Shown: positions 49,569 to 59,267 of the stretch, in pieces
How positions within the stretch are numbered: position 1 is the stretch's first letter
Layout of the letters: every line of letters begins with the position of its first letter
Program-made: the position numbers and the translations under genes
Notes under the pieces: generated by a model
What the model saw: the letters and a program-made list of their open reading frames with translations, nothing else
The model's database searches: none
What the model was told of the DNA's origin: nothing
NCBI GenBank assembly: GCA_009837445.1
Contig: VXTM01000004.1
Coordinates: forward strand, 130,642 to 194,641
Origin: Acidimicrobiaceae bacterium
Lineage (GTDB): Bacteria; Actinomycetota; Acidimicrobiia; Acidimicrobiales; Aldehydirespiratoraceae
Direction: 5' to 3'
Length of the DNA: 64,000 nt

Positions 49569-50942
49569 GTGCCCGGCCTCCTCCTGCGCGACATCGCTCA
49601 TCTGGTGACCTTCGACGCCGACGACCGGGAGTTGCAAGACGTAGATCTGCGCATCGCCGGAGGGCGGGTCGCCGAGATCGGACAGCTGCAGCCCGCGCCC
49701 GGCGAGGAGGTTGTGAATGCCTCCGGGCTGCTGGTGCTGCCGGGCATGATCAACGCCCACCAGCATCTCTACCAGGTGGGCCTGCGCTGCATCGCCGAGC
49801 TGGAACGAGCCACCCTCGGGACCTGGCTCTCAGGCCTCGGGCAACTGTGCATGCGGTGGTGGCGCGACGGGTACTTCACCCCGGAGTCGGTGGCGGCACT
49901 GGCTCGCGCCGGCATGGTGGAGTCGCTGCTGTGCGGGGTGACCACCATCGCCGATCAGCACTACTTCTTCCCCGGCGGGGTGACAGCGCCCTACATCGAG
50001 GCCACCATCGAGGCTGCCAGGGAGGTGGGAATCCGTCTGCACGCCGGGCGAGGCACCATGACGATGGGCCACCGCGACGGCGGCATGGCGCCCGACGAGA
50101 CCTGCCAGACCATCGACGAGGTGGTGCGCCACTCCTCGGAGTTGATCAGCGAGTATCACGATCCCGACCCGATGGCCCGGATCCGCATCCACCTGGCGCC
50201 CTGCGGACCGCACGTCGATCACCCGGAGCTGTACACCGTCTTCGCCGAACTGGCGGCCGAGCATCCCGGAGTGGGCCTGCACACCCACCTCTACGAGCAG
50301 ATCGACACCGAGTTCTGCCGTCAGCGCTACGGCCGGACACCGTGGGAGGTCATCGGCGAAGCCGGCTGGCACCGCGACAACACCTGGCTGGCCCACATGG
50401 TGGACGCTCCGGTCGCCGAGGTAGCCGATTACGCCGCCGCCGGCGTGGGACTGGTGCACCTCATCGCCCCCGACCTGCGCATGGGATTCGGTCTGGCGCC
50501 CGTGCGGGAGTGGTTGGAGGCGGGCTGCACGGTCGGTTTCGGCACGACCGGGTCGGCCTCCAACGACGGCTGCAACCAGTTGGGTGACTTGCGGCTGGCC
50601 GCGCTGGCCCACCGCCTACCGAGCGCCGACCCGGACCGATGGCTGTCCGTCCGGGAGCTGCTGGCGATGGCGACTCGAGGCTCGGCTCGCTGTCTGGGCC
50701 GCCCTGCCCTGGGCGTGATCGAGCCGGGCGCGGCCGCCGACCTGGCCGCGTGGGACATCACGTCGGTGGACCGGGTGGGTGTGCACGACCCGGTCGCAGG
50801 CCTGCTGATGACCGGCCTGTCGGACCGGGTCGAACTGGTGACGGTGGCCGGTGAGGTGGTGGTGCGCGACGGCCGCTGCGTGAGCGCCGACGAGGAAACG
50901 GTGGCCGCCGGCGCGCACGCGGCTCTACCGCCACCGGCATAA
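49569..50942 (+). CDS. amidohydrolase (ATZ/TRZ, 8-oxoguanine deaminase-like) with altered metal site
   Basis: A 457-residue member of the amidohydrolase superfamily close to hydroxyatrazine/8-oxoguanine deaminases. Seen: VLPGMINAHQHLYQVGLR (first two His ligands), TTIADQHYF, VGLHTHLYEQIDTEF (third His and Glu), TWLAHMVDAP (fourth His), APDLRMGFGLAPVREW. In the last metal-binding motif, usually G-x-D-G-S-A-S-N-D, the Asp is replaced: GFGTTGSASNDG. Loss of this metal ligand and catalytic acid is unusual and may change or abolish activity. GTG start, 53 bp after the LLM gene. Confidence 0.9.
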   Translation: MPGLLLRDIAHLVTFDADDRELQDVDLRIAGGRVAEIGQLQPAPGEEVVNASGLLVLPGMINAHQHLYQVGLRCIAELERATLGTWLSGLGQLCMRWWRDGYFTPESVAALARAGMVESLLCGVTTIADQHYFFPGGVTAPYIEATIEAAREVGIRLHAGRGTMTMGHRDGGMAPDETCQTIDEVVRHSSELISEYHDPDPMARIRIHLAPCGPHVDHPELYTVFAELAAEHPGVGLHTHLYEQIDTEFCRQRYGRTPWEVIGEAGWHRDNTWLAHMVDAPVAEVADYAAAGVGLVHLIAPDLRMGFGLAPVREWLEAGCTVGFGTTGSASNDGCNQLGDLRLAALAHRLPSADPDRWLSVRELLAMATRGSARCLGRPALGVIEPGAAADLAAWDITSVDRVGVHDPVAGLLMTGLSDRVELVTVAGEVVVRDGRCVSADEETVAAGAHAALPPPA

Positions 50943-53153
<2,211 letters not shown>

Positions 53154-53195
53154 AACAGGTTGACATAGTACTGCCAACGACTAAGTAGCTAGAGT

Positions 53196-53232
53196 GCCGG
53201 CCGGGCGGAAGCGGACGCTTCCCCCGGCCGGT
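53196..53232 (+). promoter_or_regulatory. 16-bp GC hairpin between the binding-protein and ATPase genes
   Basis: CCGGCCGGG-C-GGAAGCG (53197-53213) pairs with CGCTTCC-CCCGGCCGG (53216-53231) with one bulged C. It lies 43 nt after the binding-protein stop and just before the ATPase gene. A TTGACA at 53160-53165 precedes it, but a matching -10 box is poor (TAAGTA at 16 nt). No U-tract. Confidence 0.65.
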
Positions 53233-53243
53233 TCTCTGGAGGC

Positions 53244-54308
53244 GTGGATGGCAGCGACGTGACCACGGACGCGATGATCTCGTGCCGGGACGTCTGGAAG
53301 CTGTACGGACCGGATCCCGAGAAGTTCCTCCGCCAGCACGACGGCGATCCCAGCGTCGAGGTGGTGAAGGACGCCGGATACATACCGGCCGTGGTGGCGG
53401 CAAGTCTCGATGTGATGCCGGGCGAGATCCTCGTGCTGATGGGGCTGAGCGGCTCGGGCAAGTCGACGCTGGTTCGCTGCCTGTCACGCCTGATCGAGCC
53501 GACCGCGGGCAGCGTCCACTTCGGCGGAGTCGATCTGCTGGCCGCGTCGGGACGTGAGCTGATCGACATCCGGCGCCACCGCATGGGCATGGTGTTCCAG
53601 CACTTCGCGCTGTTCCCCCATCGCACCGTGGCCGAGAACATCGTGTTCCCGCTGGAGGTCCAGGGCGTCGACAGCGCCACGCGCCAGGCCCGGGCTGCCG
53701 AGATCCTCGCCCTGGTGGGACTGGAGGGGCGCGGCGGCTACTACCCACGGGAGCTCTCCGGCGGCCAGCAGCAGCGCGTCGGCATCGGCCGGTCGCTGGC
53801 GGTGGAGCCCGACGTGTGGTTCCTGGACGAGCCCTTCTCCGCGCTCGACCCGCTGATCCGGCGGGAGATGCAGGACGAGTTCCTGCGGCTCCAGTCGGTG
53901 CTGCACAAGACGATCGTCTTCATCACCCACGACTTCAGCGAGGCGATCCGCCTGGCCGACCGCATCGCCATCCTCTACGAGGGCCAGATCGTGCAGATCG
54001 GCCGGGCCGAGGATCTGGTGACCCAGCCGGCCACCGACTACGTGCGGAACTTCGCCCGCGACGTGCAGCGCGACCGGATCCTCACCGCCGCCAGCGTGAT
54101 GGGCGATGTGGCCGACGCCGATGCCGGCGCGGGGACGGTGGACGCCGGCGCGTTACTGCGCGAGATCGCTCCCGTCGTGCTGGCCAGCACGAGCCCGATG
54201 CGGGTGGTCGAGGAGGGTGTGGCGGTGGGGAGCCTCACCCGCGACGCCGTGATCGACGCCGTGTGGGGCGCGAGCGACTCCGAGGGCGCAGACTCCGGCG
54301 CCGGCTGA
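53244..54308 (+). CDS. betaine/proline-type ABC ATPase (ProV/OpuAA-like)
   Basis: A 354-residue ATPase: an N-terminal WKLYGPDPEKFLRQHDGD extension typical of ProV/OpuAA, Walker A GLSGSGKST, Q loop MVFQHFALFPHRTV, signature LSGGQQQRVGIGRSLA, Walker B VWFLDEPFSALDPLI and H loop ITHDFSEA. The C-terminus (residues 280-345) has room for only one CBS-like unit (VVLASTSPMRVVEEGVAVGSLTRDAVIDAVWG) where OpuAA has two. The start is uncertain: GTG 53244 is 1 nt after GGAGG, and GTG 53259 or ATG 53274 would also keep the fold. Coupled to the permease by TGATG. Confidence 0.92.
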   Translation: MDGSDVTTDAMISCRDVWKLYGPDPEKFLRQHDGDPSVEVVKDAGYIPAVVAASLDVMPGEILVLMGLSGSGKSTLVRCLSRLIEPTAGSVHFGGVDLLAASGRELIDIRRHRMGMVFQHFALFPHRTVAENIVFPLEVQGVDSATRQARAAEILALVGLEGRGGYYPRELSGGQQQRVGIGRSLAVEPDVWFLDEPFSALDPLIRREMQDEFLRLQSVLHKTIVFITHDFSEAIRLADRIAILYEGQIVQIGRAEDLVTQPATDYVRNFARDVQRDRILTAASVMGDVADADAGAGTVDAGALLREIAPVVLASTSPMRVVEEGVAVGSLTRDAVIDAVWGASDSEGADSGAG

Positions 54309-56521
54309 TGGCTGCGACCGTCGAGTCCGCGGCACCTGAGAGCCTCCTGGAGCGGTTCCACCGCACGCGGGGCTGGCGCATGGCACTGCTGCTGCTGTCG
54401 CCCTACATCGTCATTCAGATCATCCATCAGGCCGCTCCGGGCCTGTTCCCCGACTGGCTGTCGAAGCTGGGCGACTTCAGGTTCCTGCCCGACTGGGCCA
54501 ACGAAGCCCTGCTGTACCTCAAGGACGAGGAGCTGCTCGGGCTGTTCAACTTCAAGGACGTCACCCGGACGGTGTCGGGCTGGCTGGAGTACCCCCTGGA
54601 CCTGAGCGAGCAGCTGCTGATCTCGGGCGGGGACTCCTTCGGTTGGGGTCCGGTGCCCTGGATCGTGATCATCGGCCTCCTCACCGGGATCGGCGCCCTG
54701 CTCGGCGGCTGGCGGCTGGCGGCGCTGGCCGGCGCCTGCGCGCTGTATCTGGCGCTGTTCAACACCCTCGGCTGGGGCGCGGTGCCCTGGGTAGTGCTCG
54801 TGGGCCTCTTCGCGGTGGCCGGGGCCAAGCTGGGCGGGTGGCGGCTGGCGCTTCTGGCCGGCGCGTGCTCGCTGTACCTGGCCGTGTTCGGCGTGTGGAA
54901 GGACTCCATGATCACGCTGTCGATCGTGTTCGTGGTGGCGCCGCTGGCTGCGCTGATCGGCTGGGCCTCGGGGCTCGTCGCCGTGAAGGCCAGGTGGTTC
55001 GAGGCACTGCTGGTGCCGGTGCTCAACGTGATGCAGTCGATGCCGCACTTCTCGTACCTGCTGCCGATCTCGGTGTTCATCGGCATCGGCGACGAGGCCG
55101 GCGCAATTGCCACTGTCCTGTTCGCTGTGCCACCCATGGCCAGGCTCACCATCCTGGGCCTGCGCTCAGTGTCGGTGGAGGTGCGCGAGGCCGGCCTGAT
55201 GTCGGGATGCACCAAGTGGCAGATGCTGTGGCGCGTCGAGATGCCGGCGGCCCGCCCGCAGCTGCTGGTCGGCATCAACCAGGTGCTCATGCAGTGCTTC
55301 GGTATGACCGTGCTGGCCTCCTTCGTCGGCACCCGCGGCCTGGGCCTGCCGCTGTTGAACTACCTGCAGAGCCTCAGGATCGGCAAGGCCCTGGAGGTGG
55401 GGGTGGCCATCGTGTTGATGGCGATCATGCTCGACCGGCTGGGCCAGGCCCTGGGCGCCCGCCGGCCCACCCACATCGACATGACCAAGAGCTGGGCGGC
55501 TCGGCACCCGTACTGGATCGCAGGCCCGGCCGTTGCCGCAGCTGGGCTCGTGCTGGCCCGGCTGACCGAGTACGCCGCGCTGCTGCCCAGGGGCGGGATA
55601 GTCAGCACGGACCGGCTCTGGGAGCTGCGCCTTCCCGGGACCGACATCGTCCTGATCGACGGGCGCAAGGGGGCGACAGTCAGCACCGAGCCGTTCTGGG
55701 AGTGGTTGGTCGACTGGGTGCAACTCAACTTGAAGGCCCCGCTCGGCCACTTCCGGGACTTCATGATCCTGGAGATCCTGTTCCCGATGCGGGACGCCTT
55801 CCAGTCACTGCCCTGGATCGGGCTGCTGGTTCTCGTCGCCGCGGTCGGCTGGCGCTTCGGGGGCTGGCGCCTGGCCGCCATCGTGGCCATGTTCGTCGCC
55901 TACCTGGCCTTCTCGGGGTTCTGGATCGAATCGATGGAGACGCTGTACCTAGTGGTGGCCGCCCTCATAGTGAGCGTGATCATCGGGGTCCCGATCGGGA
56001 TCTTCGCCTCCACTTCGGCCCGGCGCTACGCCGCGGTGCAGGTCGTGCTGGACACCTTCCAGGTGCTGCCCTCGTTCATCTACCTGATCCCGGTGGTGAT
56101 GCTGTTCAGGGTGGGACCGGTAGCCGCCCTCACCGCCATCGTCATCTACGCCACGGTCCCGGCCGTGCGCTACACGATGCTCGGGCTGCGCAACGTCCCC
56201 CAGGACATGATCGAGGCGGCCGAGATGTCCGGCTGCACCCGGGCCCAGGTGCTGCGCAAGGTGAAGTTCCCGATGGCCTTCCCCGAGATCATGCTGGGTA
56301 TGAACCAGGTGCTGCTGTTCGGGCTGCTGCTGGTGATCATCTCCGCCTTCATCGGCGGCATCGACGGCCTCGGCGACGACATCCTGCTGGCCCGCACAGA
56401 GCAGGCCCTGGTGGGCGAGGGCATCGTCGCGGGGTTCAACGTGGCCGTCATCGGGCTCACCGCCGACCAGCTCATCACCAACTACGCACGGGAACGCAAG
56501 GCCCAGCTAGGCATCGACTAG
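54308..56521 (+). CDS. fused tandem betaine-type ABC permease (two ProW/OpuAB units)
   Basis: A 737-residue membrane protein holding two permease units in one chain. Unit 1 has its EAA coupling loop at EAGLMSGCTKWQMLWRVEMP, unit 2 at EAAEMSGCTRAQVLRKVKFP; both have the FSYLLPI/FIYLIPV substrate-path motif. Each unit is led by a helix hairpin of the type PWxxxxxL-GGWRLA-YLA. This hairpin occurs twice before unit 1 (residues 111-152 and 154-195) and once before unit 2 (about 499-538). A covalent pseudo-dimer is expected to work with a homodimer of the ATPase and the two-headed binding protein. Confidence 0.92.
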   Translation: MAATVESAAPESLLERFHRTRGWRMALLLLSPYIVIQIIHQAAPGLFPDWLSKLGDFRFLPDWANEALLYLKDEELLGLFNFKDVTRTVSGWLEYPLDLSEQLLISGGDSFGWGPVPWIVIIGLLTGIGALLGGWRLAALAGACALYLALFNTLGWGAVPWVVLVGLFAVAGAKLGGWRLALLAGACSLYLAVFGVWKDSMITLSIVFVVAPLAALIGWASGLVAVKARWFEALLVPVLNVMQSMPHFSYLLPISVFIGIGDEAGAIATVLFAVPPMARLTILGLRSVSVEVREAGLMSGCTKWQMLWRVEMPAARPQLLVGINQVLMQCFGMTVLASFVGTRGLGLPLLNYLQSLRIGKALEVGVAIVLMAIMLDRLGQALGARRPTHIDMTKSWAARHPYWIAGPAVAAAGLVLARLTEYAALLPRGGIVSTDRLWELRLPGTDIVLIDGRKGATVSTEPFWEWLVDWVQLNLKAPLGHFRDFMILEILFPMRDAFQSLPWIGLLVLVAAVGWRFGGWRLAAIVAMFVAYLAFSGFWIESMETLYLVVAALIVSVIIGVPIGIFASTSARRYAAVQVVLDTFQVLPSFIYLIPVVMLFRVGPVAALTAIVIYATVPAVRYTMLGLRNVPQDMIEAAEMSGCTRAQVLRKVKFPMAFPEIMLGMNQVLLFGLLLVIISAFIGGIDGLGDDILLARTEQALVGEGIVAGFNVAVIGLTADQLITNYARERKAQLGID
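54638..54892 (+). repeat. 129-bp period repeat encoding a duplicated helix hairpin in the permease
   Basis: Residues 111-152 and 154-195 are two copies of a 43-residue unit (GWGPVPWIV...GGWRLAALAGACALYLALF and GWGAVPWVV...GGWRLALLAGACSLYLAVF). A third, more distant copy is at 55802-55921 before the second permease unit. Confidence 0.85.
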
Positions 56522-56579
56522 AGGGCCGCCCGGATTGGCGAGGGCTTCGAGGGCTTGGCCCGCGTCTAGCGGTCACTCC

Positions 56580-56585
56580 TAGGAT
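56580..56585 (+). promoter_or_regulatory. -10 hexamer of a leaderless promoter (enoyl-CoA hydratase gene)
   Basis: TAGGAT, 6 nt before the ATG at 56592, with TTGGCC 19 nt further upstream as a possible -35. Confidence 0.42.
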
Positions 56586-56591
56586 GCGCCC

Positions 56592-57362
56592 ATGACCACA
56601 CTGGGACCTTACGAAGACGTCACTGTCGACATCGACGACGACTACGTCGCCACCGTCACCATCCACCGTCCGCCCAACAACTTCTTCGACTACAAGCTGG
56701 TGGCCTCCATCAGGGCCGCGTTCGAGGACATCGACGACCATCCCGGCGCCCGGGCCATCGTGCTGGGGTCAGAGGGCAAGCACTTCTGCGCGGGCGGCGA
56801 CTTCTACAGCGACGAGGAGGAGCTGGTGCCTCCTCTGTACCGGGATGCGATCGCCCTGTTCGCCTGCAAGACGCCGGTAGTCGCCAGAGTGCAGGGAGCC
56901 GCAGTGGGGGGAGGCATCGGGCTGGCCATGGTGTGCGACTTCCGGGTGGCTGCGCCCGAGGCCCGCTTCTGCGCCAACTTCTCGCTGCTGGGCTTCCATC
57001 ACGGCATGGGGCTGACGGTCACACTCCCCCGCGCCGTGGGACATCAGGTCGCGCTGGAGGTGCTCTACACCGGCAAGAGATTCAAGGGCGAGGAAGCGTT
57101 CGAGATGGGGCTGTGCGACGAGTTGGTGTCCCTCGACCAGCTCGACGAAGCCGCCCACCGCAAGGCCGCGACCATCGCTGCGGCCGGACCGCTGGCCATT
57201 CGGGCCATACGGGAGACCATGCGCGGCGACCTGCACGCTCTTGTGCGGGCCGCAGCCGGCCGGGAGGCGCAGGAGCAATACCTTCTAGAGGTCACCGACG
57301 ACTTCACTGAGGGCGTCGCCGCCTACGGCGCCCGCCGAACACCCCACTTCCCCGGCACTTAG
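56592..57362 (+). CDS. enoyl-CoA hydratase/isomerase family protein
   Basis: A 256-residue crotonase-fold protein. Seen: VATVTIHRPPNNFFDYKLVAS, the oxyanion hole GSEGKHFCAGGDFYSDEE, KTPVVARVQGAAVGGGIGLAMVCDFRVA, and LEVLYTGKRFKGEEAFEMGLCDELV. The first catalytic Glu region reads ARFCANFSLLGFHHGMG (no Glu), while the Glu of VALEVLYTG is present, so it may be an isomerase or hydrolase rather than a hydratase. Leaderless-type start. It stands alone between the betaine and Pot transporters, with a small biotinyl carrier gene after it. Confidence 0.92.
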   Translation: MTTLGPYEDVTVDIDDDYVATVTIHRPPNNFFDYKLVASIRAAFEDIDDHPGARAIVLGSEGKHFCAGGDFYSDEEELVPPLYRDAIALFACKTPVVARVQGAAVGGGIGLAMVCDFRVAAPEARFCANFSLLGFHHGMGLTVTLPRAVGHQVALEVLYTGKRFKGEEAFEMGLCDELVSLDQLDEAAHRKAATIAAAGPLAIRAIRETMRGDLHALVRAAAGREAQEQYLLEVTDDFTEGVAAYGARRTPHFPGT

Positions 57363-57406
57363 CCGGCGGGCTCTTCCCAAGGCCGTCGAGATGATCGGAG
57401 CTGACG

Positions 57407-57628
57407 TTGCATGAAGTGCGGGCCGAGATCACGGCCAACGTGATACTGGTGCAGGTCGAGGCCGGTCAGCAGGTCGCGGAGGGCGACGAGCTGGTCATTC
57501 TCGAGTCGATGAAGATGGAGATACCGGTTCTCGCGCCAGTCGACGGCATCGTCGCGGAGGTCGCACTCTCGGCCGGGTCCACCGTGGCTGAGGGCGATCT
57601 CGTCGCCGTCATCGACAACTCCGGCTGA
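57407..57628 (+). CDS. standalone biotinyl/lipoyl-attachment carrier protein
   Basis: A 73-residue biotin-carrier domain. Seen: VLVQVEAGQQVAEGDELVILESMKMEIPVLAPV, with the biotin-accepting Lys in ESMKMEIPV, and the second hairpin GSTVAEGDLVAVID. This is a whole barrel-sandwich domain and nothing else. The apparent start is TTG at 57407 (GTG at 57416 would trim the first strand). No biotin carboxylase or carboxyltransferase gene lies nearby, so it must serve one encoded elsewhere. It follows the enoyl-CoA hydratase by 44 bp. Confidence 0.85.
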   Translation: MHEVRAEITANVILVQVEAGQQVAEGDELVILESMKMEIPVLAPVDGIVAEVALSAGSTVAEGDLVAVIDNSG

Positions 57629-57639
57629 CCTTCGACAAC

Positions 57640-57668
57640 TTGGCAGACCTAATTGTCTGAAGTATTGT
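57640..57668 (+). promoter_or_regulatory. strong sigma70-type promoter of the Pot-type operon, with inverted repeat in the spacer
   Basis: TTGGCA (57640-57645), 17-nt spacer, TATTGT (57663-57668). CAGAC (57644-57648) and GTCTG (57655-57659) form an inverted repeat with a 6-nt centre between the boxes, a good place for a repressor. Expected start about 57675; GGGAGGA precedes the ATG at 57715. Confidence 0.7.
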
Positions 57669-57714
57669 CCGATCGGCTCCGCCCGGGGGGATGGGCAGAG
57701 CTAAGGGAGGAACC

Positions 57715-59199
57715 ATGAGCCGGTCCAAGAAGGGACTTGTAGCGGTCGCGCTTCTCACCGTGTTCGCCTTGGTGGCGGCCGCGTGCGGGGACGACGAAGA
57801 GGCCGCTCCGGACACCAGCGCAGTTGACGCGGCCGCGGCCCAAGCCGAAGCCGACGCCGCCGCCGCGCAGGCCGCCGCCGCAGAGGCTGCCGCCGCGCAG
57901 GCCGAAGCCGACGCCGCCGCGGCCCAAGCCGAAGCTGACACCGCCGCCGCCGAGGCCGAGGCCGCGGCCGCTCGGGCCGCGGAGGCCGAGGCGGCCCTCG
58001 CGTCTGCCATGGCGGAGGCCGAGGGGGCCATAGATCCCGCACTCGTCGCCGAGCTGGAGGCAGAGCGAGACGCAGCCCAGGCCGAGGCGGCCGCAGCCCA
58101 AGCCGAAGCCGACGAAGCGGCGGAGCAACTGGCGGCAGAACTCGCCAAGGAGCCGGAGCGACCGTGGCTGGACGTCATGAACGAGCGCCTGCAAGCCTCG
58201 GGCGAAACGCCCAGAGTGAGATGGGTAGCGGGTGGCGGCCTGTCCAAGGACGCCCATCTGGTCAGCTGCCTGAGGCCGTTCGCCCGGGACACCGGGGCCG
58301 AGATCGTCTACATCGAGGGCCGAGTCGGGCTCGGATTCCTCAAGGCCGATGTCGAGGCGCCCGGGGACCCGACCTTCGACACCATCAAGATCAACGAGTA
58401 CGAGCTCCAGAACGCCATCGACGAGGGGCTCATCCAGCCGCTCGACTGGAGCGTGATCAATGCAGACGACCTCACGCCGTCACAGCACCCGACCGACTAC
58501 GCCATCGCCCACACCACGTTCGGCTCGGCGGTGTTCTACAACACCAACAAGTGGCCCGACGGCGGACCCGAGACCTGGGCCGACTTCTGGGATACCGAGA
58601 CGTATCCGGGACCGAGAGCGGTGGACGGCAACGGCTGGGGAACCCCGTTCCGGGGCCTGGCCGAGGCCGCGATGGTCGTGCTAGGCAACGATCCGTCCGA
58701 CCTGTACCCCTTCGATGTGGAAGAGGCCCTGGCCAAGATGGATGAGCTCTCGCCCGACATCTCGGTCTTCTTCACGAGCGGCGCCTCCATCACCCAGTTG
58801 ATGCTGGCCGAAGAGGTGGACATGATTCACGCGTGGACCGGGCGAGCCTGGGATGCCGTCAAGGACGGAGCGCCCTACAAGATCATGCCCCAGACCCACC
58901 TCATCGAGACCGTCGGCACCCCGATGGTGGTCCCGACCGGGGTGGAGTCTCCCACCTACGCATCGGCCGCGATCGGCTACTGCGGCGGCTCTCATGGGCA
59001 GGCCGAGTACACCAACCACGCCATCTACGCACCGTCCAACGTGCTGTCGGTGCCGCTGGTGGATCCTGCGTTGGGCGCGGCCGGCTGGCTGGGGACCGAT
59101 CCCCGCTTCGCGGACACGACGATCATCATCAACCCCGACTTCTATGCGGATAACCCCGACTTCCAGGCTCGCTGGGACGAGTGGCGCACCGCTCAGTAA
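57715..59199 (+). CDS. ABC transporter substrate-binding lipoprotein, spermidine/putrescine (PotD) type, with coiled-coil stalk
   Basis: A 494-residue lipoprotein: lipobox LVAAAC (Cys24), acidic spacer, an Ala/Glu/Gln coiled coil at about 36-145 broken by AIDPALV (105-111), then a PotD-like extracellular-solute-binding domain from about 150. That domain shows INEYELQNAIDEGLIQPLDWS, TTFGSAVFYNTNKWPDG, ETWADFWDTETYPGPRAV and EEVDMIHAWTGRAWDAV. The downstream ATPase and two permeases complete a PotABCD-like importer. The ligand could be a polyamine or another small organic cation. The stalk is longer than, but clearly akin to, that of the Liv-type binding protein at 25066. Confidence 0.92.
   Translation: MSRSKKGLVAVALLTVFALVAAACGDDEEAAPDTSAVDAAAAQAEADAAAAQAAAAEAAAAQAEADAAAAQAEADTAAAEAEAAAARAAEAEAALASAMAEAEGAIDPALVAELEAERDAAQAEAAAAQAEADEAAEQLAAELAKEPERPWLDVMNERLQASGETPRVRWVAGGGLSKDAHLVSCLRPFARDTGAEIVYIEGRVGLGFLKADVEAPGDPTFDTIKINEYELQNAIDEGLIQPLDWSVINADDLTPSQHPTDYAIAHTTFGSAVFYNTNKWPDGGPETWADFWDTETYPGPRAVDGNGWGTPFRGLAEAAMVVLGNDPSDLYPFDVEEALAKMDELSPDISVFFTSGASITQLMLAEEVDMIHAWTGRAWDAVKDGAPYKIMPQTHLIETVGTPMVVPTGVESPTYASAAIGYCGGSHGQAEYTNHAIYAPSNVLSVPLVDPALGAAGWLGTDPRFADTTIIINPDFYADNPDFQARWDEWRTAQ
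57820..58149 (+). other. Ala/Glu-rich coiled-coil stalk segment of the PotD-type binding protein
   Basis: Encodes about 110 residues that are almost all Ala, Glu, Gln and Asp. AEAALASAMAEAEGAIDPALV and the following Ala/Glu repeat match residues 85-130 of the Liv-type protein, although the ligand domains belong to different families. Confidence 0.75.
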
Positions 59200-59238
59200 G
59201 CCGTAGGGGCAGCATCGAGCTGATCGCAATATCTGACA

Positions 59239-59267
59239 GGGGGCGTGCGGTGTGACCGCACGCCCCC
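59239..59267 (+). promoter_or_regulatory. perfect 13-bp hairpin with the ATPase start codon in its loop
   Basis: GGGGGCGTGCGGT (59239-59251) and ACCGCACGCCCCC (59255-59267) are perfect 13-bp arms. The 3-nt loop is GTG (59252-59254), the only start codon upstream of the conserved ATPase fold. It follows the binding-protein stop by 39 nt. No U-tract. Confidence 0.8.

Noticed and set aside
53160..53188. Internal promoter before the betaine ATPase
   Set aside because: TTGACA is perfect but no -10 box of fair quality lies at 16-18 nt, so it is only noted.
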